DNA of 64,000 bases, taken from NCBI GenBank assembly GCA_015501605.1, contig JADNRZ010000003.1, positions 1,178,001 to 1,242,000 on the forward strand, read 5' to 3'. The DNA comes from Panaeolus papilionaceus (Eukaryota; Basidiomycota; Agaricomycetes; Agaricales). Shown one piece after another: positions 1 to 11,085 of this stretch; within the stretch, counting starts at the first letter, position 1, and each line of letters begins with the position of its first letter. Both the position numbers and the translations under genes were made by a program. A model generated the notes under the pieces. It did no database searches and had not been told where the DNA came from. It saw nothing but the letters and a program-made list of their open reading frames with translations.

Positions 1-752
1 AGCAACCTCGTAACTCGGTATGTCATTCGTATGCCACCATCAAAAGATTAGAACCTCATAGTATCTACAGCCCAATTCAGTTGCGATCCCCTACTGTCAA
101 GAGGCTCCAAGGAACTCCGAGCTCAACGGATTGTTCCAATGTCAATTCGCTGGCTCCAACCAGAATACATTCGTGGACAATGTTGCTCTTGGTGGTGAAG
201 GCACCATTCCCTTCGGCCGCACTGATCCGGTGTCGCCCTTGGGCTCTTGCCCCATCCATCCTCAAGGTCCCGTTCCTGACGGTCAGCAGCTCACTAGCAT
301 CGTTCAAATTCCAAATGCCCCTCTCCAGGAGCGTAATCCAGCGCCTGCTCCTGAACCTGTCCCGGCTCCTGCTCCCGCCCCTCAAGCAGGTGGTGGTGGA
401 TTCCAGCTTGATAACGGCCGCGCTGCGCAAGCCCTTAACGCCCGGTTCGCCACCCTGGCCAAAGGTTCGCCTTGCACAGGTAAGGATTTTAAACTGATCA
501 GGCACTCGAGGCACTGCTGATGTTCATGTTACAGTCGGCGAAAATGCTTGCACAGAAGGTGAATTTGCTCAATGCCCTCCTGCAGCTGATGGCAACAATG
601 TGTTTGTCTCCACGCCTTGTAACGGTCTTACCTGTGCCGCTCTGCCATTGGTCAACAGTCCAGGAACTTCAATCACTTGCACAACCTTGGACGATGCCAG
701 AACCCGCATCGCCGCAACTGGTGCGACTGGTGGACTTACTGGCTCTGAGTAA
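1..752 (+). CDS. Secreted-type Cys/Pro-rich protein, 3' part (5' end outside window)
   Basis: Three exons are visible: 1-17, 71-479 and 535-752, with introns 18-70 and 480-534 (GTATGT...CAG and GTAAGG...CAG). The frame closes at TAA 750-752. The start lies upstream of the window. The order in the protein is a globular part with single cysteines (YCQ, FQCQF), a Pro-Ala repeat linker (PAPAPEPVPAPAPAP), and a C-terminal module of about 75 residues with six cysteines (SPCTVGENAC, FAQCPP, TPCNGLTCAALP, ITCTT) ending in a Gly/Thr/Ala-rich tail. The C-terminal Cys pattern resembles the small extracellular binding modules, similar in style to CBM19, that occur in many agaricomycete secreted proteins; I infer an extracellular or wall role. 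The signal peptide cannot be seen because the N-terminus is missing. No catalytic residues are recognisable. Confidence 0.7.
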
Positions 753-2518
753 ATGCTTTTTGGTAGTCTATCCTAGCAATGCTTCCAATCTAGACAGACT
801 CAACCATAATACATGCATGTTAAACATTAATGCAGTGCGCAGCTGAGTTGGCCACTATGGGGGAATTTCGAGACAAATAGTATCTGTTCTATTTTGAATG
901 TTGTGGCAGATTTGAACAAATTTCCTGATTTTGTTTGTGGCTGATCCTTCCATTATGTTGTGAGAATGTAATTTCTATTAGCGCCGTTTATGCTGTCTGC
1001 GCGACCACATGGTCACCTCCACAATTCGAAGTACATTTCGTCACCAATTACATCTGCCTTGTAGCTCTGACGGACATATTCTGTAACCGTATGTTGGTGT
1101 CCTGGTTGATTGGTGCCTTGGGAGCGATTCTTGGGTCCCTGGTAGATCCTCTCTTTTGTGCCCCCGCGAATAATAGCAAGAGTAAGAAACAGCTCGTTCG
1201 AATGGGCGCCCGCACCACACGCCTCGAAGGGATGATGAGAAGCAAAGCAGGACTGGATATGTGCATCAAAAAAGGTGGGTCACTTGTGTCCTCAAGCACC
1301 TCTCGAGGTCCCGCTAAGTAGCAACCGTTACATACAACCCTTAAAGCAATGACCGCAAGATCACGATCGAACACTTCCTGGTAGCCTGCGTTAGCGCTTC
1401 AATCGCACGGGTTCACAACAGTGAGGTCGGAAGATCACATTAAACCCCCGTCTTATTCCAGCGCTTGTGTGCGGTCGGAAGAATAGGAGGGATATAATAC
1501 AGATATACACGAAGAAGCAGAGAATATAAATGCTGTGTGTTACATATTGAATAATAGAAGAGGATAAATATACAAGACTGGCTCTAGGTCGTAAATGGTG
1601 GTTCTGCATGATGGAATGCTGTTCAGGATGTTAGAGCTATTCACAGGAAGACTACCCTACTCACAAAGAAGAGGGGGAAGACTCTTGGAGGGAATTACGT
1701 AGCAAATGCGTTGGCAATGCGCTCACTACCGCGAACGTGTTAGATGAAGATTCAGCTTTACGCAACGTTCAACGTACATTGTAATTTTGTGCTGCATGAT
1801 GTCTTGGGTTGACTCTAGGAATGATAGCGGTGGTTGAGTTCAGTTGTGGAAGGGCAGTTGAGGTATCTTACTAAGACTGTGAGCCTGTGGTCTTCCGACT
1901 TTTAAAGTGTCATTATCATTTTGTCCCCTCGATTCATTCGAGGAAGATGAGAGGGAGGATTGCCGCGAAATCTGATTCGAAGGCTAAACACTGGGAGGTT
2001 AGAAGTGTAATGAAGCATGTGTACTCGATACACAACTTACGTTCATAATGAGGACAGGGGTTAATTCGAAGTATCCGTTTGTCATGGTTTAGGTGAAGAA
2101 AATGAGAATAAAGGAAAGAAAAAGTTAGTTCTTTTAAAGGAATCAACACAGTCGAACCGACTCCATTATGACGGTATGTATTCGTATTTTGTCTTCTGTG
2201 GACTGAGTTGCTTTATTTATTTTATCTGGATCGGTTGACACGGTAACCGCATGTCAGAAATGCTATTGTGCCTAAGACTCTCTCCGACTGGGCTCGATGG
2301 GATTTAAAGTACAGGCCGAGTCTATTATCAGCATGTAATTCCCTTACTACAGTACTACTTAACCTTGTTGTAAAGATTGTTCTCGTGCTCGCTTCCCTTC
2401 CGGGCCCTCCGTGTCAATGTCCCTCGTCCAGATTTCCCTAAAAGCCTGTGCATTTTGCCCTGAGTCGCTTTACTCGTTTCCCCGCAATCATCATCACCTC
2501 TGATAACATCGTCTAACA
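753..2518. other. Intergenic, no supported gene
   Basis: This holds the 3' flank of the secreted-protein gene and then about 1.5 kb in which only short, compositionally random open frames occur. None has a convincing start context, splice sites or protein-like content. The last 120 bases or so (about 2390-2518) are rich in C and T, which is the usual look of an agaricomycete promoter and fits the gene starting at 2519. Confidence 0.5.
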
Positions 2519-2811
2519 ATGGCTCTCCTCCCGTTCGATTTTTCCTACGTATTTCTTACTCCAAAACGCGTCCGACTCCCCGGTGAAGCTCCAACCTCTC
2601 CATCGTCTCCTACCAAGCCTACCAGGTATGATAACCCAAGCTTATTCCCCTCGTTTGACGCGTCCTGATTGAACACGTCTTTAGTCCTCGCGCGGCGTCG
2701 GTGAGATGGTCATCCGATATCACGACCAACCTGAAGTCGCGTTCGTTGAGGTCCTTCATGGGTGCGAAGTACGCATCCGTTTCTCCACCCGCCGAAGGGC
2801 CAAATGCGTGA
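2519..2811 (+). CDS. Small hypothetical protein, 77 aa, two exons
   Basis: ATG at 2519 has a good context (AACAATGG) and follows a pyrimidine-rich leader. Exons are 2519-2625 and 2685-2811. The 59-nt intron has GTATGA...TTTAG borders, and the frame closes at TGA 2809-2811. The product is basic and Ser/Pro-rich, with a cluster SPSSPTKPTSPRAAS in the middle that looks like a phosphorylation-prone linker. There is no signal peptide, membrane segment or known domain. Another intron beginning near the stop is possible, but the continuations I tried hit stops within a few codons. Support is splice-site quality, leader composition and codon regularity only; function unknown. Confidence 0.4.
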
Positions 2812-3570
2812 TCAGAAGGCGCGCCATCAACTGCTCCGAACTGCTCCAACACCATGCCATGCTACGATTACCAGCTCCCCATAACATTCTACTCACCGCC
2901 ATTATCCACCTGATCGCCCAAATGGTACCACTTAGGCAAACCAAGCGTTTCATTCCTTACCATTCTCTGGATCTTCTCAAACCACATTTGTCATGTACCC
3001 CATACCATCCACAGCTCCCATAAACCGGCTGTGCATCATATCTGATGCCCATACCTTGTACTCCGTTATACTTGTTTTTTACCCCAAAGACTGTAGATTA
3101 CTATCTACCACCTGTCGTCGTGTTGTCATGCTTTCGATACATGTACCGCTGTAATCATTATTTTGAAGAACTGAAGTTTCGAGACCAAGCAGATAAGAAC
3201 CATTTGGGCTGTCAAGCACAGGGTTGGGTTGGCAGCTCGAAGGCGTGCGCATAGGGGAAAGTGTCCATGGGTTAATATTAGGGATTTTAACGGTGATTAA
3301 ATAAAAATCCGTTGCTGTGTGTATTAAGGAGAGTGAAGCGACAAGAACACCAATCGAGAATTGAAATAATGAACGAAATGTGAGGTCGTGAGGACAACGA
3401 AATGAATGTGGAAGAATGAAACGAAAATTATAAACAATAGAAAAGGAATAAAACGAATGAGTGAATTATCAAAAGCATGGGATGATACGTTAAAGAATCG
3501 ACCAGCGTCAATAGTATATTGTTGAAAAGTGCGCGTCCTGCAGAGCGTAAGTCTGACGAGGAAGAGGTAT
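2812..3570. other. Convergent 3' flanks of the small gene and BUD6
   Basis: No gene is supported. From about 3300 to 3570 the + strand is strongly enriched in G and A (runs such as GAATGA and GAAGAATGAAACG), so the BUD6 transcript on the other strand would carry a pyrimidine-rich 3' UTR here. The same composition appears downstream of the 47.8-kb gene. Confidence 0.4.
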
Positions 3571-6500
3571 TTACTCTTCAATCACGCCAAACGGTCCAGC
3601 CGGTACCCCGCTTTCACCAGCAAACATTGCCCTGAGCGTCATCTCACTCCTTTTCTGCCTCACTCTCTCAACCTCGTCCGCACCACCAGTCATCCTCAGC
3701 TTCTTCTGACTGACAAACTCCGTCAGTTCCTGCGTCAGCTCATCGTTCTTTACTTGTAGATTCTTCTGGCGATTTTTTTGACTGGCTTCGATGGCCTCCA
3801 TCCTCTTCTTAGGGTCCACCGTCGCTCCGCGGATCTCCAGCATCACTGTACTGAGACCTTCGTGTCCCTCGTCCTTGGGTGGCGGTCGGAATTGACGTCG
3901 TTTGCCTAAAGAATTGTTGGATGGCTTGCGGAGAGTGATAACCTTCTCAACGTGGCCATAGATCTCCATCATGGCTTTGTGGTCTTCCTTCAAATCCGAC
4001 AGTAGTTCCTCCTGATGAGTCAAAAGCTTCTGCTCGTCCACGATATTTTGCAACTCCTCTTCCCAGGTCTTCTTCCACATCGGTCGCACTGTGGCGATAT
4101 GCTCTGACAGACTGTTCAGTTCAGAGGCCACAGCATCAAGATCCTTCTTCAGAGTCTTGAACGCCATGCCGTTGGGCGTTACCTGTCTCTTAACCACATC
4201 GTCCTTCATGTCCTCGATCAGGTCCTGCAGCCTCTCCACCTCCGTGAGCACGTTTTGGCTACGAGTATCAAGCTTCTGCTTGCCTGTGGCGATATACGCC
4301 CTGGCACCTCCAACATTGGTATCGGCGAGTTGCTTAACGGACTGTGTTTGAGTACGCAGCTTGCCCAACGATTCCTTCGTTGACTTCATGAACTCGGTAT
4401 AGATCTGTCGCAAGACACCAATGTCTCGCCTCAGATTCTGCACTTCGTCAAATTGGGTCTTCAGATCGGTGACAACACGACTTGTGTAGTCAGACAGCAC
4501 TGAACCGCCTGTCATCTGAGGCTGGAGAGACTGACCAGTCATTTGCATAGACAGGTGACCGGGAGGCATGTTGGGTATTGACTGCATCTGGGACAGGAAA
4601 GAGGGTGTGGAGTTACCGACGAATGTGGAAAGCCTGCGCGCGCTTTGCTGGAACTGTCTGTCTGTAGGTCGGGCTGGTGTACTTTCAGCCATGGGCTCTG
4701 ATACCATGGTATTCATCATAGGCATGATAGGCGGCATTTCGCGTTGATGCATGACAGTGTTTTTCAGATCTTTGATGTCATTAGCGAGGGTAAGAATTTG
4801 GGTGTCGATATGTTGCTTAATTTGATCCAGGGCTGAATCAAGGAACAGTTATTACCGCTGCCAGAATTCTCGTAATAATGAATGACGTACCTTCGATATT
4901 GAGGGACAGAAGACATTTATCTTTCACCTCGTCCGGGTCTTCGAGCTCGTACTGGACACCACTCGAAGGATCTCGAATGTAGATGGCTGGAAAGTTTTCC
5001 AAGCCCGGATTATAGGCGAATTTATCCAAGAAAAGCATGCGTAATGAGGGAAAGGAAATGCCAGGGTCAATGGTGACTTTCTTGACCTCACGGCCGAGTT
5101 GCAAGAAAATGGTGTATCGCGATGGCTCCTTGACTTGGGGAGGCTCCGCAGGTGCAGGGGTAGACGGCGCCTGACCCGGTTCTGGTGTCCTTATCGGTGT
5201 GCTCGGCAATGGCGGAACATGCTGCTTCACAGGGGTGTTTGACCGAGAGAGCTTGCTTCTTGCAGATCCGCTGCGCTTCAAGGCTGGTCCATGATCCTCG
5301 TTATCTGTTTCTTCTGCCACCATGTCGAGTTCATTCGATGTCAAACTCATGCCAGGGGCAACGGAACGTCGGTTAGGATTACTGGATGGTTTTGTTCTCT
5401 CTGATTTCGCCGATCCTGTCACATTTTTGTAGAGGTAGGTTGAGAATCGTTTGGACGCCCGTCGCTCGAGAACATTGTCTGACTTCAGTGCTTCAAGTGA
5501 TTTGGCGACAGCGGGTGGTGGGGTATCTGGTGGAGGCGGGGATGCGGTACCATTTATTTCAATAGGTGGGCTGGGAGGTTCAACTGTTGGAGGAGCAGGA
5601 CCGTCCACTAATGAATAACGCTTCATGCTAGCGGGTGCAGCCATGGTCGTTGAAGGGGGAGGCGAAGAAGGCTTGACTGCATCATCGACTAAATGAGCAG
5701 ACGACGTAACACTTGGCGCTGGCTCTGGAACAAGAGTACGAGTGTTATATGATGGCGAGCTCTCGTCACCATCCATCACATGTGGTGGAGGTTGTGGTGT
5801 GGATCGGCCATTGGTGTAAGCTGAGGGTACCCTAGCATCACTTTGGCCGGTGGTTTGCTCGATTATTGGTGTAGAGTAGTTGGCTACTGAATCCCGGCCG
5901 TCTTCTGTTCGCGCAGCAGTGCTTGATATGTCATCTCTTCTCCTGCTTGGACCACTGGTTGGTAGACGGCGGGACTCAGCTCTATCGCGGTGAGACGATG
6001 TTCTTTGAGAAGACGGCCTACTGCTCCCTGACTGCGATTCCCGATCTGAATCCCTTGGCCTGTCTCGATTATCTGAGACTTTACGACGATAGATAGATTG
6101 CTTGCCTCGAAGACCCTGCAATAAATTGGTGATTATTTGTCGCACACTGGGCAGATAGAGGTCAAGATTTTCATGAGTGGCTTCCTCGGCAAGGCATTGT
6201 TCCAATACAGTTCTCAGATCATCGGGCACAGATAGCAGTTCACTGAGTCAAAGTCCATAATCATTTAGCTAGCGAGTCAAGAATAATCGTTTTGGAAACG
6301 TATAACGCACCTCATGTCTATGTCGAATTGGGTGAATGCATTGACTGCTGCGTTAAAATCATTCCCCAATTTGACGTAGACATCGCTGACACCCTCCTCT
6401 TCCATCCTCCTCTGACTCCATAATGTTAGGGCCTCGAGCAACTGTTTGATAGAAACCAGTAAACGTGTGACAGCTGTTTCAACCGCTGGCTTTTTTTTCG

Positions 6501-6668
6501 TTTAAAAATGGATTGAACAAAGGCAATACAACGTAGAATACTTACAGCTGCATAGCGAGGGCCTCCCCGCTCACTTCGGTTAGAGCTTGACGCTGTTGAT
6601 GATATTGACGCAGTACTGCGGTGTGAAGCATATCCAGGTCCCTGCGACGAATGTGAAGTTCTTGACAT
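3571..6668 (-). CDS. BUD6: Bud6/Aip3-like actin-interacting polarity protein, 971 aa
   Basis: Bud6 binds actin and formins and promotes actin-cable nucleation at sites of polarised growth. Exons on the minus strand are 6668-6546, 6489-6311, 6242-4891 and 4832-3571; introns are 56, 68 and 58 nt. Start MSRTS has AAA before the ATG. Residues 42-120 hold the conserved N-terminal block (PAVETAVTRLLVSIKQLLEA, then QFDIDM joined to SELLSVPDDLR). Residues about 140-470 are a Ser/Pro-rich disordered linker. Residues about 475-551 carry the Aip3 start (YTIFLQLGREVKKVTIDPG) that leads into a long coiled coil, predicted here by the heptad-like exon 4. The tail ends in GPFGVIEE. Four exons and about 970 residues fit filamentous-fungal Bud6 better than the shorter yeast protein. 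The identification rests on two separate conserved blocks joined by in-phase splicing. Confidence 0.9.
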
Positions 6669-7105
6669 TTTGCACAATCAGCAAGTACGACCACGACTCT
6701 GTGCGAGGGGGCGTTCAAATGGTGGTGGAGAGCTCACAAAAGTTCCCCTTACCTCGACGGTTCGTTCTCGGTTTGTGATGTGAGAATTTACTCCCCTTTT
6801 GGAACAATCGAACAAAATAGGGGGGGATGTATTTCTCAACTCCGAATTGTTCTCCTGGATATAGTGAAAGCAATACCATGTTATCCTGAATGCCCGAGAT
6901 TCTATTATGTTTGACCCATGACAGAGTGCCAGCAACCCAGATACCCGTCAATCTTTCCTGTCGATGCAGAACAATGCCAAGTTGCTGTCGACTCATGATC
7001 ACAACATTACCCTCACTCAGTATTAAGAAGGGTATACTAATCCTACAATAAATACCAGTCAATATCCACTAAACATAATCATACAAGCCCAGCATCCTCA
7101 ATCGT
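6669..7105. promoter_or_regulatory. BUD6 upstream region / DCR2 3' flank
   Basis: These 437 bases separate the DCR2 stop from the BUD6 start; both genes read on the minus strand. They should hold the DCR2 terminator and the BUD6 promoter and leader. A minus-strand open frame of about 115 codons runs through it, but it lacks protein-like conservation signals and I treat it as leader sequence. Confidence 0.35.
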
Positions 7106-9572
7106 CTACCAAAGGGGAGCCGCACCAACTCCTGAAAGGATCATCTTGTCCACAATCTTGTCATGCTCCGTCCTCTTGTAAGTCTCAATAGTCTCTCCAA
7201 AGTCTGAAATGTCATAAATGCGGAACCTGCGGTCAAAGCTGTGGTAGCAAAAGGATTAACGACATTGCATAACGACGTTCCTGGAGGTTTGACCTACCCA
7301 ACCTTCCCGTATCCTGAGTAGGAGCCGCCCCCACCGAAACAGAACCAGACACCATTTACACGACGACAATTTTCCGTCACTTTACATGAATTACGGACAT
7401 CAGTATTTTGTGTATGATGACTGAAAGGATATTGCCTACAGTGACAATGGCCATTGCCAATAACCTTCACCTCTGGCACCTTTCTTTTTGACACATGATC
7501 GCTCTCAAGGGCTTGTAATACACCCTTCGCGAAAAATCCATCGTTTTTCTTAGCATTGCCCGGAGTCTCAAGATCTGAAGTTCCAAGATCTAGGGCTTTG
7601 CCACTGACAGGGTTTCGGTCAGGTTTATAGTAGGTTTCGGGGCTTTGGAAAATGTTAGTGCACTTCCCTGACACAAGCAACCAACCGAGTCTCACAGAGG
7701 AATATGGAAGAACATGAGGGCGTTGGGTTTAGCGAGCTTCTTCGTGTTCGGTGTCAACTGGTCGCCGTCAAATTGGCGATTCCATATTGAGCCCATATCC
7801 TTCCCAGTATCTGGTGAGAATGGTCGTTCGATGGGATCAATGGATGCTGGCGGTTCGGAGTGAGCACCTAGAACAGATATGCAACCAAAAAAGCAAAATA
7901 CAAACCTGACTGCTGCAAGAACCAGTCTATCTGATCTTGTCTTATCCAATCATATTCGGTTGGACGGAAGAAACCAAACCAATCGAGTACACCTTTTGAA
8001 TAAGATCCCGAATCCAAGAAGTAGAGTGTGAGGAGGTGAGTTTTAGACCTGTCAGCTTGTCATTAGTGCTCCCCTTCCGTAAAACTAGTCACCAAACGTA
8101 CGCATCCGCACTCATAACCTTCAGCACATAATTCCCAACACCACGGATGTTCTTTGGACCTCTCTCCACTAAGCTGTACGGTAAACCTTTCATAAGAGTG
8201 ACTTGAAGCTCTTTCCGGAAACCGTCGTCTTCGTCATGATTTCCGAAGACCACAGTCCAAGGAACGCCCTTCTCGGTGACGGCACGAGCGAACTTGGCGA
8301 GAACAGATTTAGCATCCCACGACGTTCCTTGTCCGTTCAGTTGGTCTCCAGTGAAGACAATGAGGTCGGGCTTCTCCTGATCAATAACATGAGAGATTAA
8401 TGTGTTGGTCAAGTTGTCAGAGTGTTCACAAGGACTGAAGCCGACGTCCTTGCAGAAACCTTGATCGACAGAGAAGTGAAGATCGGCGATTTGCATGATT
8501 TTGAATTGGCCTGTCTTGGAGAAATGGAGAGGTGGGGCCTTGGGTGGAACTAGATGGGCGAATAAAAGGAAAATTCTAGTTATCGCCATTGCAAAAGCGT
8601 TGAAGCCGTACCTTTAACTCCTCTTCGATATGTAATCCATGTGGCTTCAACCCGTTTCCCTTGATGAAGGGTTGGAGGTTCCAACTTTTCGAACCCATAC
8701 CATGGAACGTCTTCACCGTAAATCAGGTCTAGCTCTGTGATGATGGCAGCCTTCTCTTTGGGTGTCATCTCTGCATCCGTCTTCCCCAGCTTGTACCACA
8801 AAAACATAGGTGGAACTCCACGCAAGCCAGCATGCAAGGATGTCTTTGCCTTCTCCCAGTCTCCCTTTTCCTTAGGATACTCGTCTTTCGCAAGGAGTTG
8901 GATATCTGTGATAAGTTTGATATCTTTTCGACGAGTTCGACGGTAATATATATTCTGGTATGACTAGTGAGCCTTGTGACCAGCTATAAATAAAGTTGAA
9001 AATCGTCACCAGATAACCGGAAATATATCCTCCTTCAAGGTTGAGGTCCCTCTCAACACGTACCCACTTTCCTTTGATAGCATCGTCCTCTGGTGTGGAA
9101 TCTGGGAAGCAGAAATCCCCTCCAAGGGATGGATCTACAATACAGCGAGAGACCGCTATCTCAGAGACTAAAATACTTCATAATTAACCATACGAATCTG
9201 AAGGTTAGAGTCTATTGACTTACGTCCAGTATCATGGGGAAGAAGTGGCGCCCAAATATCAAGAGGTAGTGTGGATGAATCCACAGTCTCAGCTGGAGTT
9301 GTCACATTCCACCAGTCCACACCATTATCGGCAGGCGTTTCTGTCGGAGTGGTATGCGGCGACTGTGAGGGAAGCCCTGATGTTTTATTCTTTGGGATTG
9401 ACACGACTGCCCATGATTGCCAACCCATGCGTTGCTGCATACCAGGACCCGGATTTGGCTGGTATAATATGAAGACATATGTGAGCATTAGGGTGAACCC
9501 GACGACAACTATCAGTGGTGTGCATGTTGACTGCAAGCTGCGATAAAACTTGAAGCAAGTGGGTGAGACCAT
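7106..9572 (-). CDS. DCR2: Dcr2-type membrane-anchored calcineurin-like phosphoesterase, 665 aa
   Basis: Dcr2 is a metallophosphoesterase; in yeast it dephosphorylates Ire1 and Sic1 and helps to end the unfolded-protein response. Nine exons: 9572-9224, 9134-9010, 8954-8612, 8549-8102, 8048-7906, 7867-7696, 7642-7440, 7379-7298 and 7238-7106. All phases close (666 codons). Residues about 15-36 form one hydrophobic membrane anchor (PLIVVVGFTLMLTYVFIL), giving a type II topology. The dimetal site is readable: IADLH (D295, H297), FTGDQ (D341), GNHDE (N376, H377), FFHIPL (H524) and GNGHCH (591-594). The family's C-terminal block follows (ENCRRVNGVWFCFGGGGSYS, GFDRRFR). Intron 7868-7905 is only 38 nt. 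It shares a 244-bp divergent promoter with MRP20. Confidence 0.92.
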
Positions 9573-9816
9573 AGTGGCCTATCTAGCCGTATTGGCCAAA
9601 AGGTTTAAAGTAAACCAAAAGGAACCTGATGAATATGAAGTTGAGAGTCAGTAAGTAGAAAGGAGAGACGTGGTTTAAGTAGTTTGGCTGTAAGTACTGC
9701 CATCATTGACGACATCAGGCAGACACATATACTTCCGAGCACGTGACTATTGAATTTCTGAAATTTCCCTTTCTCATTTTCATTTTCTATTCATCCCTCT
9801 GCTTAAATCGCTTACA
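9573..9816. promoter_or_regulatory. Divergent promoter, DCR2 / MRP20
   Basis: These 244 bases lie between two start codons facing away from each other, so both core promoters must lie here. The MRP20 side is T- and C-rich just before its ATG (TTTCTCATTTTCATTTTC). No clear TATA element is seen for either gene, as expected for housekeeping promoters. Confidence 0.6.
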
Positions 9817-10800
9817 ATGTTCGTTCTTCGTCAGTGCCTCCAGCAGAGGCGTACTTATGCTACGAATGGTCCGACTTCTTCGATGCCCAAACTTGCAAAA
9901 GTAGCAAGAACAGCTTCAACGCCTCTTGCTGTTCGCCTTCGTCGTCGCAAACAGTTCGGCGCAACGGCACCAGGTGCTACAGACGCGACGGAGGACGGGT
10001 TGACACCAACAGACCATGCGAGATACACGCGTCTCAAAGCACAAGGTCTCTTAGAGAACTTCTCTTCCCCAGAGGAGTGGGTTACCCAACGTGACGAACA
10101 TAGGTCAAGAATACGCGGTTTTCGCCGAAAGAATGAAGACCAGGTTCAAAATACTGAAGTTGTTGGTCGCAAGGTTTACCTTCCAAACATCGTTTTCCGA
10201 CTTGTCCGTAATCATACCGAACCCGGTGAACCTTACAACCCCTATGAAGCCACCTTCCGTATTCCCCAGTCTGTCACCAAAACAGATGTCCGTTCTATCC
10301 TCCAGGCGGTCTATGGCGTGAAAACCACCTACATTCGTACAGACAACTACATTTCACCATGGTACCGTACCCAAAAAGGCTTTGAAAGAAGACCTTACAA
10401 AACCTACAAGCGTGCAGTTGTTGGTTTGGTGGATCCCTTTTACTACCCCCACAGGTTGGAGGACACGCCAGAGCAGGAGAAGAAGGAGCGCGAGGCTTAC
10501 ATCGAAAAGCACTTCCATATTCAGCAGACACGTAACATGCAGAAGGAAGAACTTCTGCGAATGACCATGGGCGGAGGCAAAGCCTCATTCAAATTCAAGG
10601 CGCCATTCGCCACCAAGCGATCTCACATCATTCGTTTGGTGGCAGAGAGACGAGCGAAGCGCGAAAGCCTCATCAAAGATTTCATTGGAGGTATTCAGAC
10701 TGCCAGAGATTCCAAACAGCCTGTTACCTACAAGAACGTCAAGAATATCCTTCAGCCAATACCCCCTGCATCCGACGATACAACCTCTACTCAGCAATAA
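9817..10800 (+). CDS. MRP20: Mitochondrial large-subunit ribosomal protein uL23m, 327 aa
   Basis: Structural protein of the mitochondrial 54S/60S subunit at the peptide-exit region. Single exon, unusual in this window. The N-terminus is Arg-rich with no acidic residues (MFVLRQCLQQRRTYATNG), a typical mitochondrial targeting peptide with a cleavage-like RRTYA. The uL23 core sits at about residues 125-200: YLPNIVFRLVRNH, then PYEATFRIPQSVTKTDVRS and VYGVKTTYIRTDNY. A long basic C-terminal extension follows, as in other fungal uL23m proteins. The TAA ends at 10800. It diverges from DCR2 and converges with TUL1. Confidence 0.92.
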   Translation: MFVLRQCLQQRRTYATNGPTSSMPKLAKVARTASTPLAVRLRRRKQFGATAPGATDATEDGLTPTDHARYTRLKAQGLLENFSSPEEWVTQRDEHRSRIRGFRRKNEDQVQNTEVVGRKVYLPNIVFRLVRNHTEPGEPYNPYEATFRIPQSVTKTDVRSILQAVYGVKTTYIRTDNYISPWYRTQKGFERRPYKTYKRAVVGLVDPFYYPHRLEDTPEQEKKEREAYIEKHFHIQQTRNMQKEELLRMTMGGGKASFKFKAPFATKRSHIIRLVAERRAKRESLIKDFIGGIQTARDSKQPVTYKNVKNILQPIPPASDDTTSTQQ

Positions 10801-11085
10801 ACTATATAATTTACCCACATTTTTAATGCATCCCTAACCAGAGTTTCTGCTTTATGGCCTGAACGATTTCTCTGTTTTCCCTGCTCCCTAAAGTTCGCCC
10901 AATTACATTGCTGCATGCAATCACCGTCAGAAATTCGCTTCAGTTGTGCTTTCAACACGCAAACCCCTGCGAGGATTAGCAAATAATATCATTAAGAGTG
11001 CATACATGTAGGTTGTGTAATGTATAGATACAGATGCAGGGTTCATGCAAAAGCATAGCGAATGTACAGTTGTTCCGAACGGGTA

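Noticed and set aside
935..1321. 128-codon plus-strand open frame
   Set aside because: No protein-like pattern, overlaps an equally long frame on the other strand, and lacks a good start context or splice sites.
6715..7062. 115-codon minus-strand open frame upstream of BUD6
   Set aside because: It lies in the leader of BUD6; composition is not protein-like and nothing links it to either neighbour.
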